Shown here: positions 1 to 5,145 of the stretch, one piece after another
Numbering within the stretch: the stretch's first letter is position 1
Layout: each line of letters opens with the position of its first letter
Notes under the pieces: generated by a model
Database searches by the model: none
The model's input: only the letters and a program-made list of their open reading frames with translations
Told to the model about the DNA's origin: nothing
Source: Gammaproteobacteria bacterium
Lineage (GTDB): Bacteria; Pseudomonadota; Gammaproteobacteria; Steroidobacterales; Steroidobacteraceae
NCBI GenBank assembly: GCA_028293775.1
Contig: JAQGOD010000191.1
Location: forward strand, 1-5,284
Direction of reading: 5' to 3'
DNA length: 5,284 nucleotides
Program-made: the position numbers and the translations under genes

Positions 1-1
1 C

Positions 2-1681
2 AACGGCCTCGCTTCGAATACCGTCTCGGCCATCCTTGAAACCCGCGATGGTGCAATGTGGTTTGCCACACCTAGCGGGCTGAGCTCTTTTTCAAACGGC
101 CAATGGAGAACCTATACAACGGTAGAGGGTTTGCCTTCGCCGGAAGTGAACTGCCTTTTCGAGGATTCATCCGGAACTCTCTGGAGTGGAACGTCTGCTG
201 GTCTTGCTTTTTTTGCCGCTAACCGTTTTGAAGTTCCTCACGAATCGCCCGGCGTTCTGCACGAACAAATAGTCGGAATGGCGGAGGACACGAGCGGAAG
301 GCTATGGGTCGCGACCTCAGCTCATGTTTTGCGCATTGCACGCGACAAACTGCTCAGCGGTGTTGTGAAAGCAATTGATGTTCGCGAGTATGATCAGGCC
401 GATGGTCTCGAGAGCACTGAAGGAGTGAAGCGGAGTCGATCGGTGATCTCGGATTCTGCGGGCAGGATCTGGTTTTCACTCAGCAGCGGCTTGTCCGTTG
501 TTAGTCCATCCCAGATCAATGACATTTCAGTTCCCGCGCTGCCTCACATCGAGGCAATCACCGCCGATAATAACACCGCAAATCTGGCCGCCTCCGTTCG
601 AATTCCTCCATCGCCCAGGCGAATCACGTTTGAGTACACGGGGCTGAGCCTCGCGATGCCCGCCCGGGTTCGCTTTCGATATTTTCTCGAAGGTTTCGAC
701 AGTAGCTGGAGCCAGCCGGTTGCAGCGCGAGAGGCCGTATACACGAACCTTGGGGCCGGCGCCTATCGATTCCGGCTCGTCGCCAGCAACAGCGAGGGGC
801 TCTGGAACGGGCCAGAAGCTGCGATAGGATTTGAAGTTGAGCCGACGCTCTCCGAAACCTGGTGGTTTCGATCGGCAATGGCGTTGTGCGTTGGGCTTGT
901 AGCTCTAGCGGCATATCTCATACGAATGCGCCAATTTACGCGGTTGCTGAATGCCCGCTTTGAGGAACGGCTTGCCGAGCGCGTGCGGGTCGCACGGGAG
1001 TTGCACGACACCCTGCTACAGAGCTTTCAGGGACTCGTATTGCATCTTCAAGTGGTCTCCGACCTCCTTCCGATGCGTCCCCAGGAAGGCAAGCAAAAAC
1101 TAGACAGTGCTATCGATCACGCTGTTGATGCGATCAGGGAGGGTCGTGACGCTGTGCAGAATTTGCGGTCGTCTGTGACGGTGACAAATGACGTTGCCCT
1201 TGCCTTGAACGCGCTCGGACAGGAACTTGCGGCCGAAACGAACCACAATGCAAATGCTCCGGTAGTTCATGTAGAGGTGGAAGGTGCGCCACGCGATCTT
1301 CACCCGGTGGTGCGAGGCGAAGTCTACAGGATTGCGGGGGAGGGCTTACGAAACGCCTTTAGACACGCCGACTCACAACACATCGAAGTGGAGATCCGAT
1401 ATGACGAGCGGCAGTTCCGTTTGCGCTTGCGCGACGACGGAAGAGGTATTGACCCGACAGTTCTCAGCGGCTATGGGCACGAAGGACACTACGGTTTGCG
1501 AGGTATGCGGGAGCGGGCAGAACTCTTGGGTGGAACGCTCACCGTGTGGAGCGAACGGGATTCAGGGACCGAGGTGGAGCTGATCATTCCCGCCGGGCAG
1601 GCGTACACGGCATCTCCCAGGTTGCCCCGGTCCTGGCTCGCCGAAAGGTTTTTAAGCAAAGACAAGGAGGCAAAGCGATGA
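2..1681 (+). CDS. Propeller-type sensor histidine kinase (HPK7/NarX-like), 5'-truncated by window edge
   Basis: This is a membrane sensor kinase that should autophosphorylate on His and pass the phosphate to the regulator encoded next. The frame is open from base 2, before the first ATG at 56, and already reads as a propeller repeat (NGLASNTVSAILETRDGAMW), so the N-terminus lies outside the window; 559 codons are present. Counting from base 2, about four Reg_prop repeats (GL...W.GT..GL) cover residues 1-160. A Y_Y_Y Ig-like domain follows (about 207-281), then one TM helix (about 287-310) and HisKA_3 with RELHDTLLQ (phospho-acceptor His335, codon 1004-1006). The HATPase_c domain has N-box EGLRNAFRHA (Asn451), G1 DDGRGID (478-484) and G2 GLRGM (498-502). 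All catalytic boxes look intact. In this architecture the propeller and Y_Y_Y region lies outside the cytoplasm; its ligand cannot be inferred. The stop codon overlaps the regulator start (ATGA). Confidence 0.96.
   Translation, partial: NGLASNTVSAILETRDGAMWFATPSGLSSFSNGQWRTYTTVEGLPSPEVNCLFEDSSGTLWSGTSAGLAFFAANRFEVPHESPGVLHEQIVGMAEDTSGRLWVATSAHVLRIARDKLLSGVVKAIDVREYDQADGLESTEGVKRSRSVISDSAGRIWFSLSSGLSVVSPSQINDISVPALPHIEAITADNNTANLAASVRIPPSPRRITFEYTGLSLAMPARVRFRYFLEGFDSSWSQPVAAREAVYTNLGAGAYRFRLVASNSEGLWNGPEAAIGFEVEPTLSETWWFRSAMALCVGLVALAAYLIRMRQFTRLLNARFEERLAERVRVARELHDTLLQSFQGLVLHLQVVSDLLPMRPQEGKQKLDSAIDHAVDAIREGRDAVQNLRSSVTVTNDVALALNALGQELAAETNHNANAPVVHVEVEGAPRDLHPVVRGEVYRIAGEGLRNAFRHADSQHIEVEIRYDERQFRLRLRDDGRGIDPTVLSGYGHEGHYGLRGMRERAELLGGTLTVWSERDSGTEVELIIPAGQAYTASPRLPRSWLAERFLSKDKEAKR
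1664..1670 (+). promoter_or_regulatory. Shine-Dalgarno AAGGAGG fixing the response-regulator start
   Basis: AAGGAGG lies seven bases before the ATG at 1678, an ideal ribosome-binding site inside the 3' end of the kinase gene. The same frame is open back to an ATG at 1546, but that start has no such site and would add 44 residues that do not resemble a receiver domain. This site therefore decides for 1678. Confidence 0.85.
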
Positions 1682-2307
1682 GTGATGCCAGCCGAATGCG
1701 GATTCTCGTGGTAGACGACCATCCCCTTCTGCGCGAAGGAGTCGCGGCGCTGGTGAGCAGCCAGTCTGACATGAGCATCGTCGCCCAAGCCGCGAACGGG
1801 CGTGAAGCCATCCAGCAGTTCCATCGGCATCGTCCCGATATTACGCTGATGGATTTACAGATGCCGGAGATGAATGGACTCGATGCGATTATCGCGATTC
1901 GCGGCGAGTTTCCCGAGGCTCGCATCGTCGTTTTGACCACTTATGCCGGGGACGTGCAGGCGCTGCGGGCACTCAAGGCCGGTGCGCGGGCGTATCTGCT
2001 CAAGGATAGTTTGCACAAGGAGCTCCTCGCCACCATTCGAGCCGTGCAAGCCGGAAAAAAATCCATGTCGCCCGAGGTCTCCTTCCAGCTCGCCGAACAT
2101 GCCACCGACGATGCGCTGAGCCCTGCGGAAGTCCGTGTCTTGCGTCTGATTGCCGAGGGCAATGCCAACAAAGAGATCGCGGCGCAGCTCGCTACCAGCG
2201 AGGACACGGTGAAGGGCCAAGTCAGGAATATCCTCTCCAAACTCGGCGCCAAGGACCGAACCCACGCCGCCATGATCGGACTCAAGCGCGGGATCATCGA
2301 GTTCTGA
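1678..2307 (+). CDS. NarL/FixJ-family two-component response regulator
   Basis: Cytoplasmic DNA-binding regulator of 209 residues, the usual length for the family. The receiver domain (about 8-123) has the acidic pair Asp13-Asp14 in VVDDHPLLREG, phospho-acceptor Asp59 in MDLQMPEMNG, Thr87 in VVLTTY and the conserved Lys109 in YLLKD, so the phosphorylation site is complete. The LuxR-type helix-turn-helix (about 147-205) shows LSPAEVRVLRLIAEGNANKEIA and TVKGQVRNILSKLGAKDRTHA, with TVKGQVRNIL as recognition helix. The ATG overlaps the kinase stop as ATGA and follows a strong AAGGAGG, so the two genes are translationally coupled and almost certainly a cognate pair. Its targets are not known from sequence; the ACCC-N6-GGGT palindromes downstream (2331-2345 and 2791-2805) are candidate sites by inference. 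Confidence 0.97.
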   Translation: MSDASRMRILVVDDHPLLREGVAALVSSQSDMSIVAQAANGREAIQQFHRHRPDITLMDLQMPEMNGLDAIIAIRGEFPEARIVVLTTYAGDVQALRALKAGARAYLLKDSLHKELLATIRAVQAGKKSMSPEVSFQLAEHATDDALSPAEVRVLRLIAEGNANKEIAAQLATSEDTVKGQVRNILSKLGAKDRTHAAMIGLKRGIIEF

Positions 2308-2314
2308 TCGCTCG

Positions 2315-2340
2315 AAAGGGTCCTGGAAATCACCCTTTTT
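2315..2340 (+). terminator. Possible Rho-independent terminator after the kinase-regulator operon
   Basis: Seven bases after the regulator stop, AAAGGGT (2315-2321) pairs with ACCCTTT (2332-2338) across a 10-base loop. The right arm runs into five T (2336-2340). The stem is short and AT-rich at its base, and the T run partly sits in the stem, so at best it is a weak terminator. The right arm is also the left half of the ACCC-N6-GGGT palindrome at 2332-2345, so the two readings compete or the element does both jobs. Confidence 0.4.
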
Positions 2341-2345
2341 GGGGT
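2331..2345. promoter_or_regulatory. Candidate operator, copy 1 (CACCCTT-N4-GGGT)
   Basis: CACCCTTTTTGGGGT contains inverted ACCC/GGGT half-sites separated by six bases. The same layout recurs at 2791-2805, with 11 of 15 positions identical. The centre at about 2338.5 lies roughly 40 bp before the start point expected from the -10-like CATAAC at 2367-2372. That is where a class II activator of the NarL/LuxR type commonly sits. Binding by the adjacent regulator is inferred, not shown. Confidence 0.4.
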
Positions 2346-2366
2346 CTCCGGGCGGAGCGGTTAGCC

Positions 2367-2372
2367 CATAAC
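2367..2372 (+). promoter_or_regulatory. Candidate -10 element of the DoxX-like gene promoter
   Basis: CATAAC matches four of six positions of TATAAT. No TTGACA-like hexamer stands 16-18 bases upstream (GTCTCC at 2344-2349), as expected for an activator-dependent promoter whose -35 region is replaced by a bound protein at 2331-2345. The predicted start is near 2379, only about five bases before the GTG at 2384, so the mRNA would be almost leaderless. Confidence 0.35.
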
Positions 2373-2383
2373 CTTGTGAGGCT

Positions 2384-2779
2384 GTGCGTCGACTATTCTC
2401 AACCTTTGCCCACGGGCCGCCCGGCGTCGGACTCTTGCTTATGCGCCTATCGGCCGGAATGGCGACGGTCGTTCAAGGGATCTTGGCGCTGCTGGCCGGG
2501 CCGCCGCTGGGAGCCGTCCTATTTCACATGCTCTCGATTGTTCTGGGGCTACTCCTGCTCGCGGGGCTATGGACGCCGGTGGCGGGAACGCTGGTGGCGG
2601 CCGAGGCGCTGTGGAATGTCTTCTCGTCCGGGCATCCGTGGCGTTGGATCATGCTGGCGACACTGGGCGCCGCCCTGGCACTGATCGGGCCGGGCGCGTG
2701 GTCCGTCGATGCCCGCCTCTTTGGGTGGAGGAGACTCGAGATTCGCGACCGAAAGAGTCAGGACTCGACTCCCCGATGA
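2384..2779 (+). CDS. DoxX-like small integral membrane protein
   Basis: A 131-residue, strongly hydrophobic protein with about four predicted membrane helices (residues 14-36, 43-62, 66-80 and 86-106) and a short charged cytoplasmic-looking tail. The GLLLMRLSAG opening of helix 1, the GLLLLAGLWTP turn after helix 2 and the GPGAWSVDARLFG ending are typical of DoxX-type four-helix proteins. DoxX relatives include the small subunit of archaeal thiosulfate:quinone oxidoreductase, but most short bacterial members have no assigned reaction and none is claimed here. The start is GTG 2384, since TGA at 2378 closes the frame upstream; it gives the plausible N-terminus MRRLFSTF. It lacks a well-spaced Shine-Dalgarno sequence (GAGG is only two bases away). 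ATG 2441 is an alternative but would cut into helix 1. It stands alone, 76 bases after the two-component operon. Confidence 0.82.
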   Translation: MRRLFSTFAHGPPGVGLLLMRLSAGMATVVQGILALLAGPPLGAVLFHMLSIVLGLLLLAGLWTPVAGTLVAAEALWNVFSSGHPWRWIMLATLGAALALIGPGAWSVDARLFGWRRLEIRDRKSQDSTPR

Positions 2780-2788
2780 GTGAGTTCT

Positions 2789-2813
2789 CCCACCCTTAAG
2801 TGGGTATTTCTTT
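2789..2813 (+). terminator. Possible weak terminator after the DoxX-like gene
   Basis: CCCAC (2789-2793) can pair with GTGGG (2800-2804) over a six-base loop and is followed by T-rich TATTTCTTT (2805-2813). It begins ten bases after the stop codon, a natural place for a terminator. A five-base-pair stem is short, and the same bases form the second palindromic element (2791-2805), so the terminator reading is only one option. Confidence 0.25.
2791..2805. promoter_or_regulatory. Candidate operator, copy 2 (CACCCTT-N4-GGGT)
   Basis: CACCCTTAAGTGGGT repeats the 2331-2345 element with the same ACCC-N6-GGGT inverted half-sites. AGCCCAT follows at 2824-2830, 33 bases after the element's first base; in copy 1 the same heptamer is at 2363-2369, 32 bases after. 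The -10 region here (CATTCG or similar near 2828-2833) is poor. A start near 2839 would give the BTAD gene a leader of about 190 bases. Confidence 0.4.
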
Positions 2814-3032
2814 GTCCCAACGAAGCCCATTCGGGGCTCAACAGAGGCCATCAGTCATTCCGATATGGCCGGAACACCACTCGAATTGGGGCTGCGCGCC
2901 GGTGGCAACTGGTTCCACGATGCCACACCAAGACGACAGGCGTTAGCAACCAGCAGGCAGGGTCTCGCGTGCATCCGTGATTTCCTGTTCTGCGCAGCTG
3001 ACGTTCCAGGGTGTCCTAAAAAGAGGTTTGCT
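2806..3032 (+). other. Upstream region of the BTAD gene without a convincing gene
   Basis: The frame of the BTAD gene is open back to an ATG at 2865, but those 56 extra codons show no family similarity by eye and have no ribosome-binding site, so I read the stretch as untranslated leader or promoter. It holds a small inverted repeat AGCCC-N5-GGGCT (2824-2838) and the 8-bp palindrome CTGCGCAG (2990-2997). I see no second promoter with good -35 and -10 boxes close to 3033. Confidence 0.5.
3021..3026 (+). promoter_or_regulatory. Shine-Dalgarno AAGAGG fixing the BTAD regulator start
   Basis: AAGAGG lies six bases before the ATG at 3033. The upstream in-frame ATG at 2865 has no such site. The 3033 start also places the winged-helix domain a few residues after the initiator, as is usual for the family. 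Confidence 0.75.
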
Positions 3033-3800
3033 ATGTCCGGCCACGAAAGTTTCAGGATCCATGTGTTGGGGCGCTTTCGCTTACTCACGAGGGATGCCCC
3101 TATCACTATCCCTTCGCGCTTGCGCAAACCGCAGGAGCTACTGCAGGCCCTGATCGCGTTTGGTGGAACCGAAGTGAGCGCGGGCCTGCTGATCGATGCG
3201 CTGTGGTCGGATTCTGAAGGCGATGCCGGGTACCACGCACTTGAAAGCGCCCTCTACAGGCTGCGTCAACTGCTCGGTGCACGCGACACGGTACGCATGG
3301 AGGGCGGCAAGGTCAGTCTGAACCGGGATCAGTTGTGGGTCGACATGTGGAAGTTCGAGGAAGAGCTGCAGCCTCCTTACAATCCGGAGGCGAATGACAT
3401 CGAAAGAATCGGCCGTCTCCGACGCCTCTATCAAGGGCACTTTTTGCAGCACGAGGCCGAAAAGCCCTGGATCTTGAAGGCGCGCCAGGAGTTGCGTGAT
3501 CGTTTGCTGCGCGCCATCCGCGATGCAGCGCGTGCGTGCGAATACGCGCGCCGTTGGGAGGATGCTGCGAACTTATATCGATCGGGGATCGAGCTCGACT
3601 CGCTCAACGAGGGTTTGTATCGGGGCTTGATGCTCTGCCACCAGGAACTCGGAGATCACAGCGAGGCGCTTCAGGCCTACAGGCGCTGCCGCGAGGTTCT
3701 GACGCGCTTCCTAGGCATACCTCCCAACGCCAAGACGCAAGCCCTCTATCACAGCGTGCGGGAGCGCGCAGCCTACGCCCCGGTCGGGAGCGCGCTGTGA
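3033..3800 (+). CDS. Stand-alone BTAD (SARP/AfsR-like) transcriptional regulator
   Basis: A 255-residue cytoplasmic regulator. Residues about 8-97 form an OmpR/PhoB-type winged helix: FRIHVLGRFRL opening strand, RKPQELLQALIAFGG, then LIDALWSDSEGD and the recognition-helix region ALESALYRLRQLLG, closing with GGKVSLN. From about 104 (VDMWKFEEEL) to about 245 comes the helical bacterial transcriptional activator domain, with TPR-like pairs (WEDAANLYRSGIELDSLNEG; LGDHSEALQAYRRCREVL) and the typical end LGIPPNAKTQALY. Length and domain order match small SARP-type activators; there is no NB-ARC ATPase, receiver or other sensor part, so its control is probably at expression level or through the BTAD. 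SARPs are best known as activators of actinobacterial antibiotic clusters; proteobacterial members mostly lack assigned targets. Only 31 bases separate it from the LRAT-like gene, so the two likely form one unit. Confidence 0.9.
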   Translation: MSGHESFRIHVLGRFRLLTRDAPITIPSRLRKPQELLQALIAFGGTEVSAGLLIDALWSDSEGDAGYHALESALYRLRQLLGARDTVRMEGGKVSLNRDQLWVDMWKFEEELQPPYNPEANDIERIGRLRRLYQGHFLQHEAEKPWILKARQELRDRLLRAIRDAARACEYARRWEDAANLYRSGIELDSLNEGLYRGLMLCHQELGDHSEALQAYRRCREVLTRFLGIPPNAKTQALYHSVRERAAYAPVGSAL

Positions 3801-3831
3801 ACGCGCGCACTTAGGCCGCGGTGACTCTGCC

Positions 3832-4305
3832 ATGTGTCTGTTCAGGCGAGGAGACAACCATGACGTTCGCGACTGGCTCCTGGTCGGAGAGCAAGAACCC
3901 CCGTTGGGTTCGCACCTTGTCACACCTCGGTGCGGCTATCTGCATCACGGCATCTACGTCGGTGCTCGCAAGATCATTCACTACTCGGGGCTCGCGCACG
4001 GTCTGCGCAGAGGACCGGTGGAAGAAGTTCCTCTCGCTCATTTCGCGCATGGGCAACGCGTCTGGGTGAGATCGGACGCGCCATCCGATTTCGACGTTCG
4101 AGAGGTCGTTTGCCGGGCACGATCGCGTTTGGGGGAAAACCGCTATAGGCTGTTGACCAACAATTGCGAGCACTTCTGCGAATGGTGTCTGCGCGGCTCG
4201 GCTCGAAGCTTCCAGGTCGAAGCCTGGCTTGCACGTCCCAGGCTTACGCTGCTGGCAACACTTCGCCTGATCGTCCGTGTACCGATGTCTTCGCTCGTGC
4301 GGTGA
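3832..4305 (+). CDS. LRAT-domain (NlpC/P60-superfamily) acyltransferase-like protein
   Basis: A 157-residue protein with the permuted papain-like fold of lecithin:retinol acyltransferase and H-REV107 proteins. Visible signatures are GSHLVTPRCGYLHHGIYVG (residues 26-44) with catalytic-type His38, His50 in KIIHYSG twelve residues later (the spacing known for LRAT and H-REV107), and the nucleophile motif NNCEHFCEWC with Cys112. The active-site set is therefore complete. Characterised members move acyl groups between phospholipids and amines or act as phospholipases A through a Cys acyl-enzyme; the substrate of this bacterial protein is unknown. The C-terminal 25 residues alternate hydrophobic and Arg residues and may touch membrane, but I see no clear TM helix or signal peptide. 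ATG 3832 gives MCLFRRGDN but lacks a recognisable Shine-Dalgarno sequence, and the frame stays open for some codons upstream, so the start is less certain than the rest. Confidence 0.88.
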   Translation: MCLFRRGDNHDVRDWLLVGEQEPPLGSHLVTPRCGYLHHGIYVGARKIIHYSGLAHGLRRGPVEEVPLAHFAHGQRVWVRSDAPSDFDVREVVCRARSRLGENRYRLLTNNCEHFCEWCLRGSARSFQVEAWLARPRLTLLATLRLIVRVPMSSLVR

Positions 4306-4360
4306 GCGAGCCGTGAGTCGCTGTGTCCCACGCTGTCCTCGTGCGCCGGGCAGCTCCCTC

Positions 4361-4388
4361 CTTCCCGCACCCCTGCGGGAAGCTCTTT
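4361..4388 (+). terminator. First hairpin of a tandem terminator after the LRAT-like gene
   Basis: CTTCCCGCA (4361-4369) and TGCGGGAAG (4374-4382) form a perfect nine-base-pair stem with a CCCC loop, followed by CTCTTT (4383-4388). The T run is short, so termination here is probably partial. It stands 56 bases after the stop codon. Confidence 0.6.
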
Positions 4389-4418
4389 GCGGCGGACCCG
4401 TGCCGCCGCACTCTTTTT
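4388..4418 (+). terminator. Second, strong Rho-independent terminator of the rightward unit
   Basis: TGCGGCGG (4388-4395) pairs perfectly with CCGCCGCA (4403-4410) around a seven-base loop, then CTCTTTTT (4411-4418). The stem is all GC apart from the closing pair and the T tract is on the plus strand, so it ends rightward transcription just before the convergent AraC gene, whose stop is at 4421-4423. On the minus strand the hairpin lacks a T tract (AAGAGC follows), so it is less suited to ending the AraC transcript. Confidence 0.82.
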
Positions 4419-4420
4419 AG

Positions 4421-5014
4421 TCAAGCCCTCTGGGCGATGATCCGCTTCGTTGTGCCAGGATAGGCGAGTTCGGTGACTCGTTCCTCAATCGCGCCATGTC
4501 GCGTCTGTCGCCAGGAAGAGGGCACCTCGCCGACGATGCGCCGGAACGAACGGGTGAAATGCGATTGGTCGCTCATGCCGCAGCTCAAGGCAATCTCACT
4601 GAGTGAGGCGCCGGTCGTGAGCATGAGACCTTGAGCGAGCTCGATGCGCCGCTGTCTGATCCAGATGCGAGCGGGCATGCCGAAAGTGCGCTTGAACGCA
4701 CGGCAGAAGTGGCCGACGCTGATATCAAGCGACGCCGCAAGGTCTTTGACGGTGATCTTGCCGGAGAGGTTGGCGTCGACATGCGCCGCGAGCCGTCGCG
4801 ACTGCCACGTGGCGAAACCCCCGCGCGGAATCTGTCGCGGGCCGCGGCCGCTGGTTTGCCTGGTCAGGCTAGGTCCCAGATGTCCCTCCAGGAGCGCTAC
4901 GGCACGGGCAATATGTGCTCTGGCGCCCTCGCTGTCACCGTCCTTTGCGCGACACGCGGCCTCGATGAGTTGAGCGCTCACCGACAATAGATCGCGCGAG
5001 CTTTGCTCCCGCAT
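4421..5014 (-). CDS. Short AraC-family transcriptional regulator
   Basis: A 197-residue regulator on the minus strand, convergent to the LRAT-like gene. The AraC-type DNA-binding domain covers about 72-170: first HTH VKDLAASLDISVGHFCRAFK (89-108), linker helix, second HTH SLSEIALSCGMSDQSHFTRSF (137-157), ending GEVPSSWR. The lead-in GGFATWQSRRLAAHVDANL (65-83) is the GG-A-WQ-RR form common in proteobacterial short AraC proteins. The N-terminal 60 residues are a small helical stretch (LLSVSAQLIEAACRAKDGD) with no cupin or other ligand-binding domain, so no effector can be named. I chose ATG 5012-5014, although its ribosome-binding site is poor. The frame is open to a TTG at 5138-5140, but that lies inside the best promoter candidate and adds 42 residues with no family likeness. 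The target is unknown. Confidence 0.88.
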   Translation of the reverse strand: MREQSSRDLLSVSAQLIEAACRAKDGDSEGARAHIARAVALLEGHLGPSLTRQTSGRGPRQIPRGGFATWQSRRLAAHVDANLSGKITVKDLAASLDISVGHFCRAFKRTFGMPARIWIRQRRIELAQGLMLTTGASLSEIALSCGMSDQSHFTRSFRRIVGEVPSSWRQTRHGAIEERVTELAYPGTTKRIIAQRA

Positions 5015-5071
5015 CGATTCGCGATCGAATGTAGTCACGCATACAGTGTGCGCTGCCACCCCGCATCGTGG

Positions 5072-5091
5072 AGTCCCCCTTCCGGGGGGCT
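5072..5091 (-). other. GC-rich leader hairpin before the AraC gene
   Basis: On the plus strand AGTCCCCC (5072-5079) and GGGGGGCT (5084-5091) form an eight-base-pair stem (one G-T pair) with loop TTCC. It would lie in the leader of the AraC mRNA, 58 bases before the ATG. No T tract follows on either strand, so it is not a classic terminator; a role in attenuation or message stability is possible but unproven. Confidence 0.35.
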
Positions 5092-5111
5092 GAGCGCTGT
5101 TTCGACGACGA

Positions 5112-5140
5112 GTTATGAAGTACTGCAAGAAAAACGGCAA
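5112..5140 (-). promoter_or_regulatory. Candidate sigma70 promoter of the AraC gene
   Basis: Read on the minus strand, TTGCCG (5140-5135) as -35 and CATAAC (5117-5112) as -10 are separated by exactly 17 bases, each matching four of six consensus positions. The surrounding stretch is the most AT-rich of this end of the window. The start would be near 5105, giving a leader of about 90 bases to the ATG at 5014. Confidence 0.5.
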
Positions 5141-5145
5141 AAGTC

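Noticed and set aside
1546..1677. Extended start for the response regulator at ATG 1546
   Set aside because: The 44 added residues overlap the kinase ATPase domain in another frame and do not resemble a receiver; AAGGAGG and the ATGA overlap support 1678.
2376..2684. Plus-strand frame overlapping the DoxX-like gene
   Set aside because: Trp- and Arg-rich translation with no domain; it is a shifted reading of the membrane protein gene.
2865..3032. N-terminal extension of the BTAD regulator from ATG 2865
   Set aside because: No ribosome-binding site and no family similarity; AAGAGG places the start at 3033. Kept as a finding because the frame is open.
3895..3911. GAACCC-N5-GGGTTC inverted repeat, possible third copy of the operator
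   Set aside because: The spacer is five rather than six, CACCCTT is absent, no AGCCCAT follows, and it lies inside the coding region of the LRAT-like gene just before conserved residues.
4291..4309. TCGCTC-N7-GAGCGA hairpin across the LRAT-like stop codon
   Set aside because: Six base pairs without a T tract; two much better terminators follow at 4361-4418.
4631..4990. Plus-strand frames opposite the AraC gene
   Set aside because: The minus-strand translation has two clear HTH motifs; the plus-strand frames have no recognisable content and arise from GC-rich codon bias.
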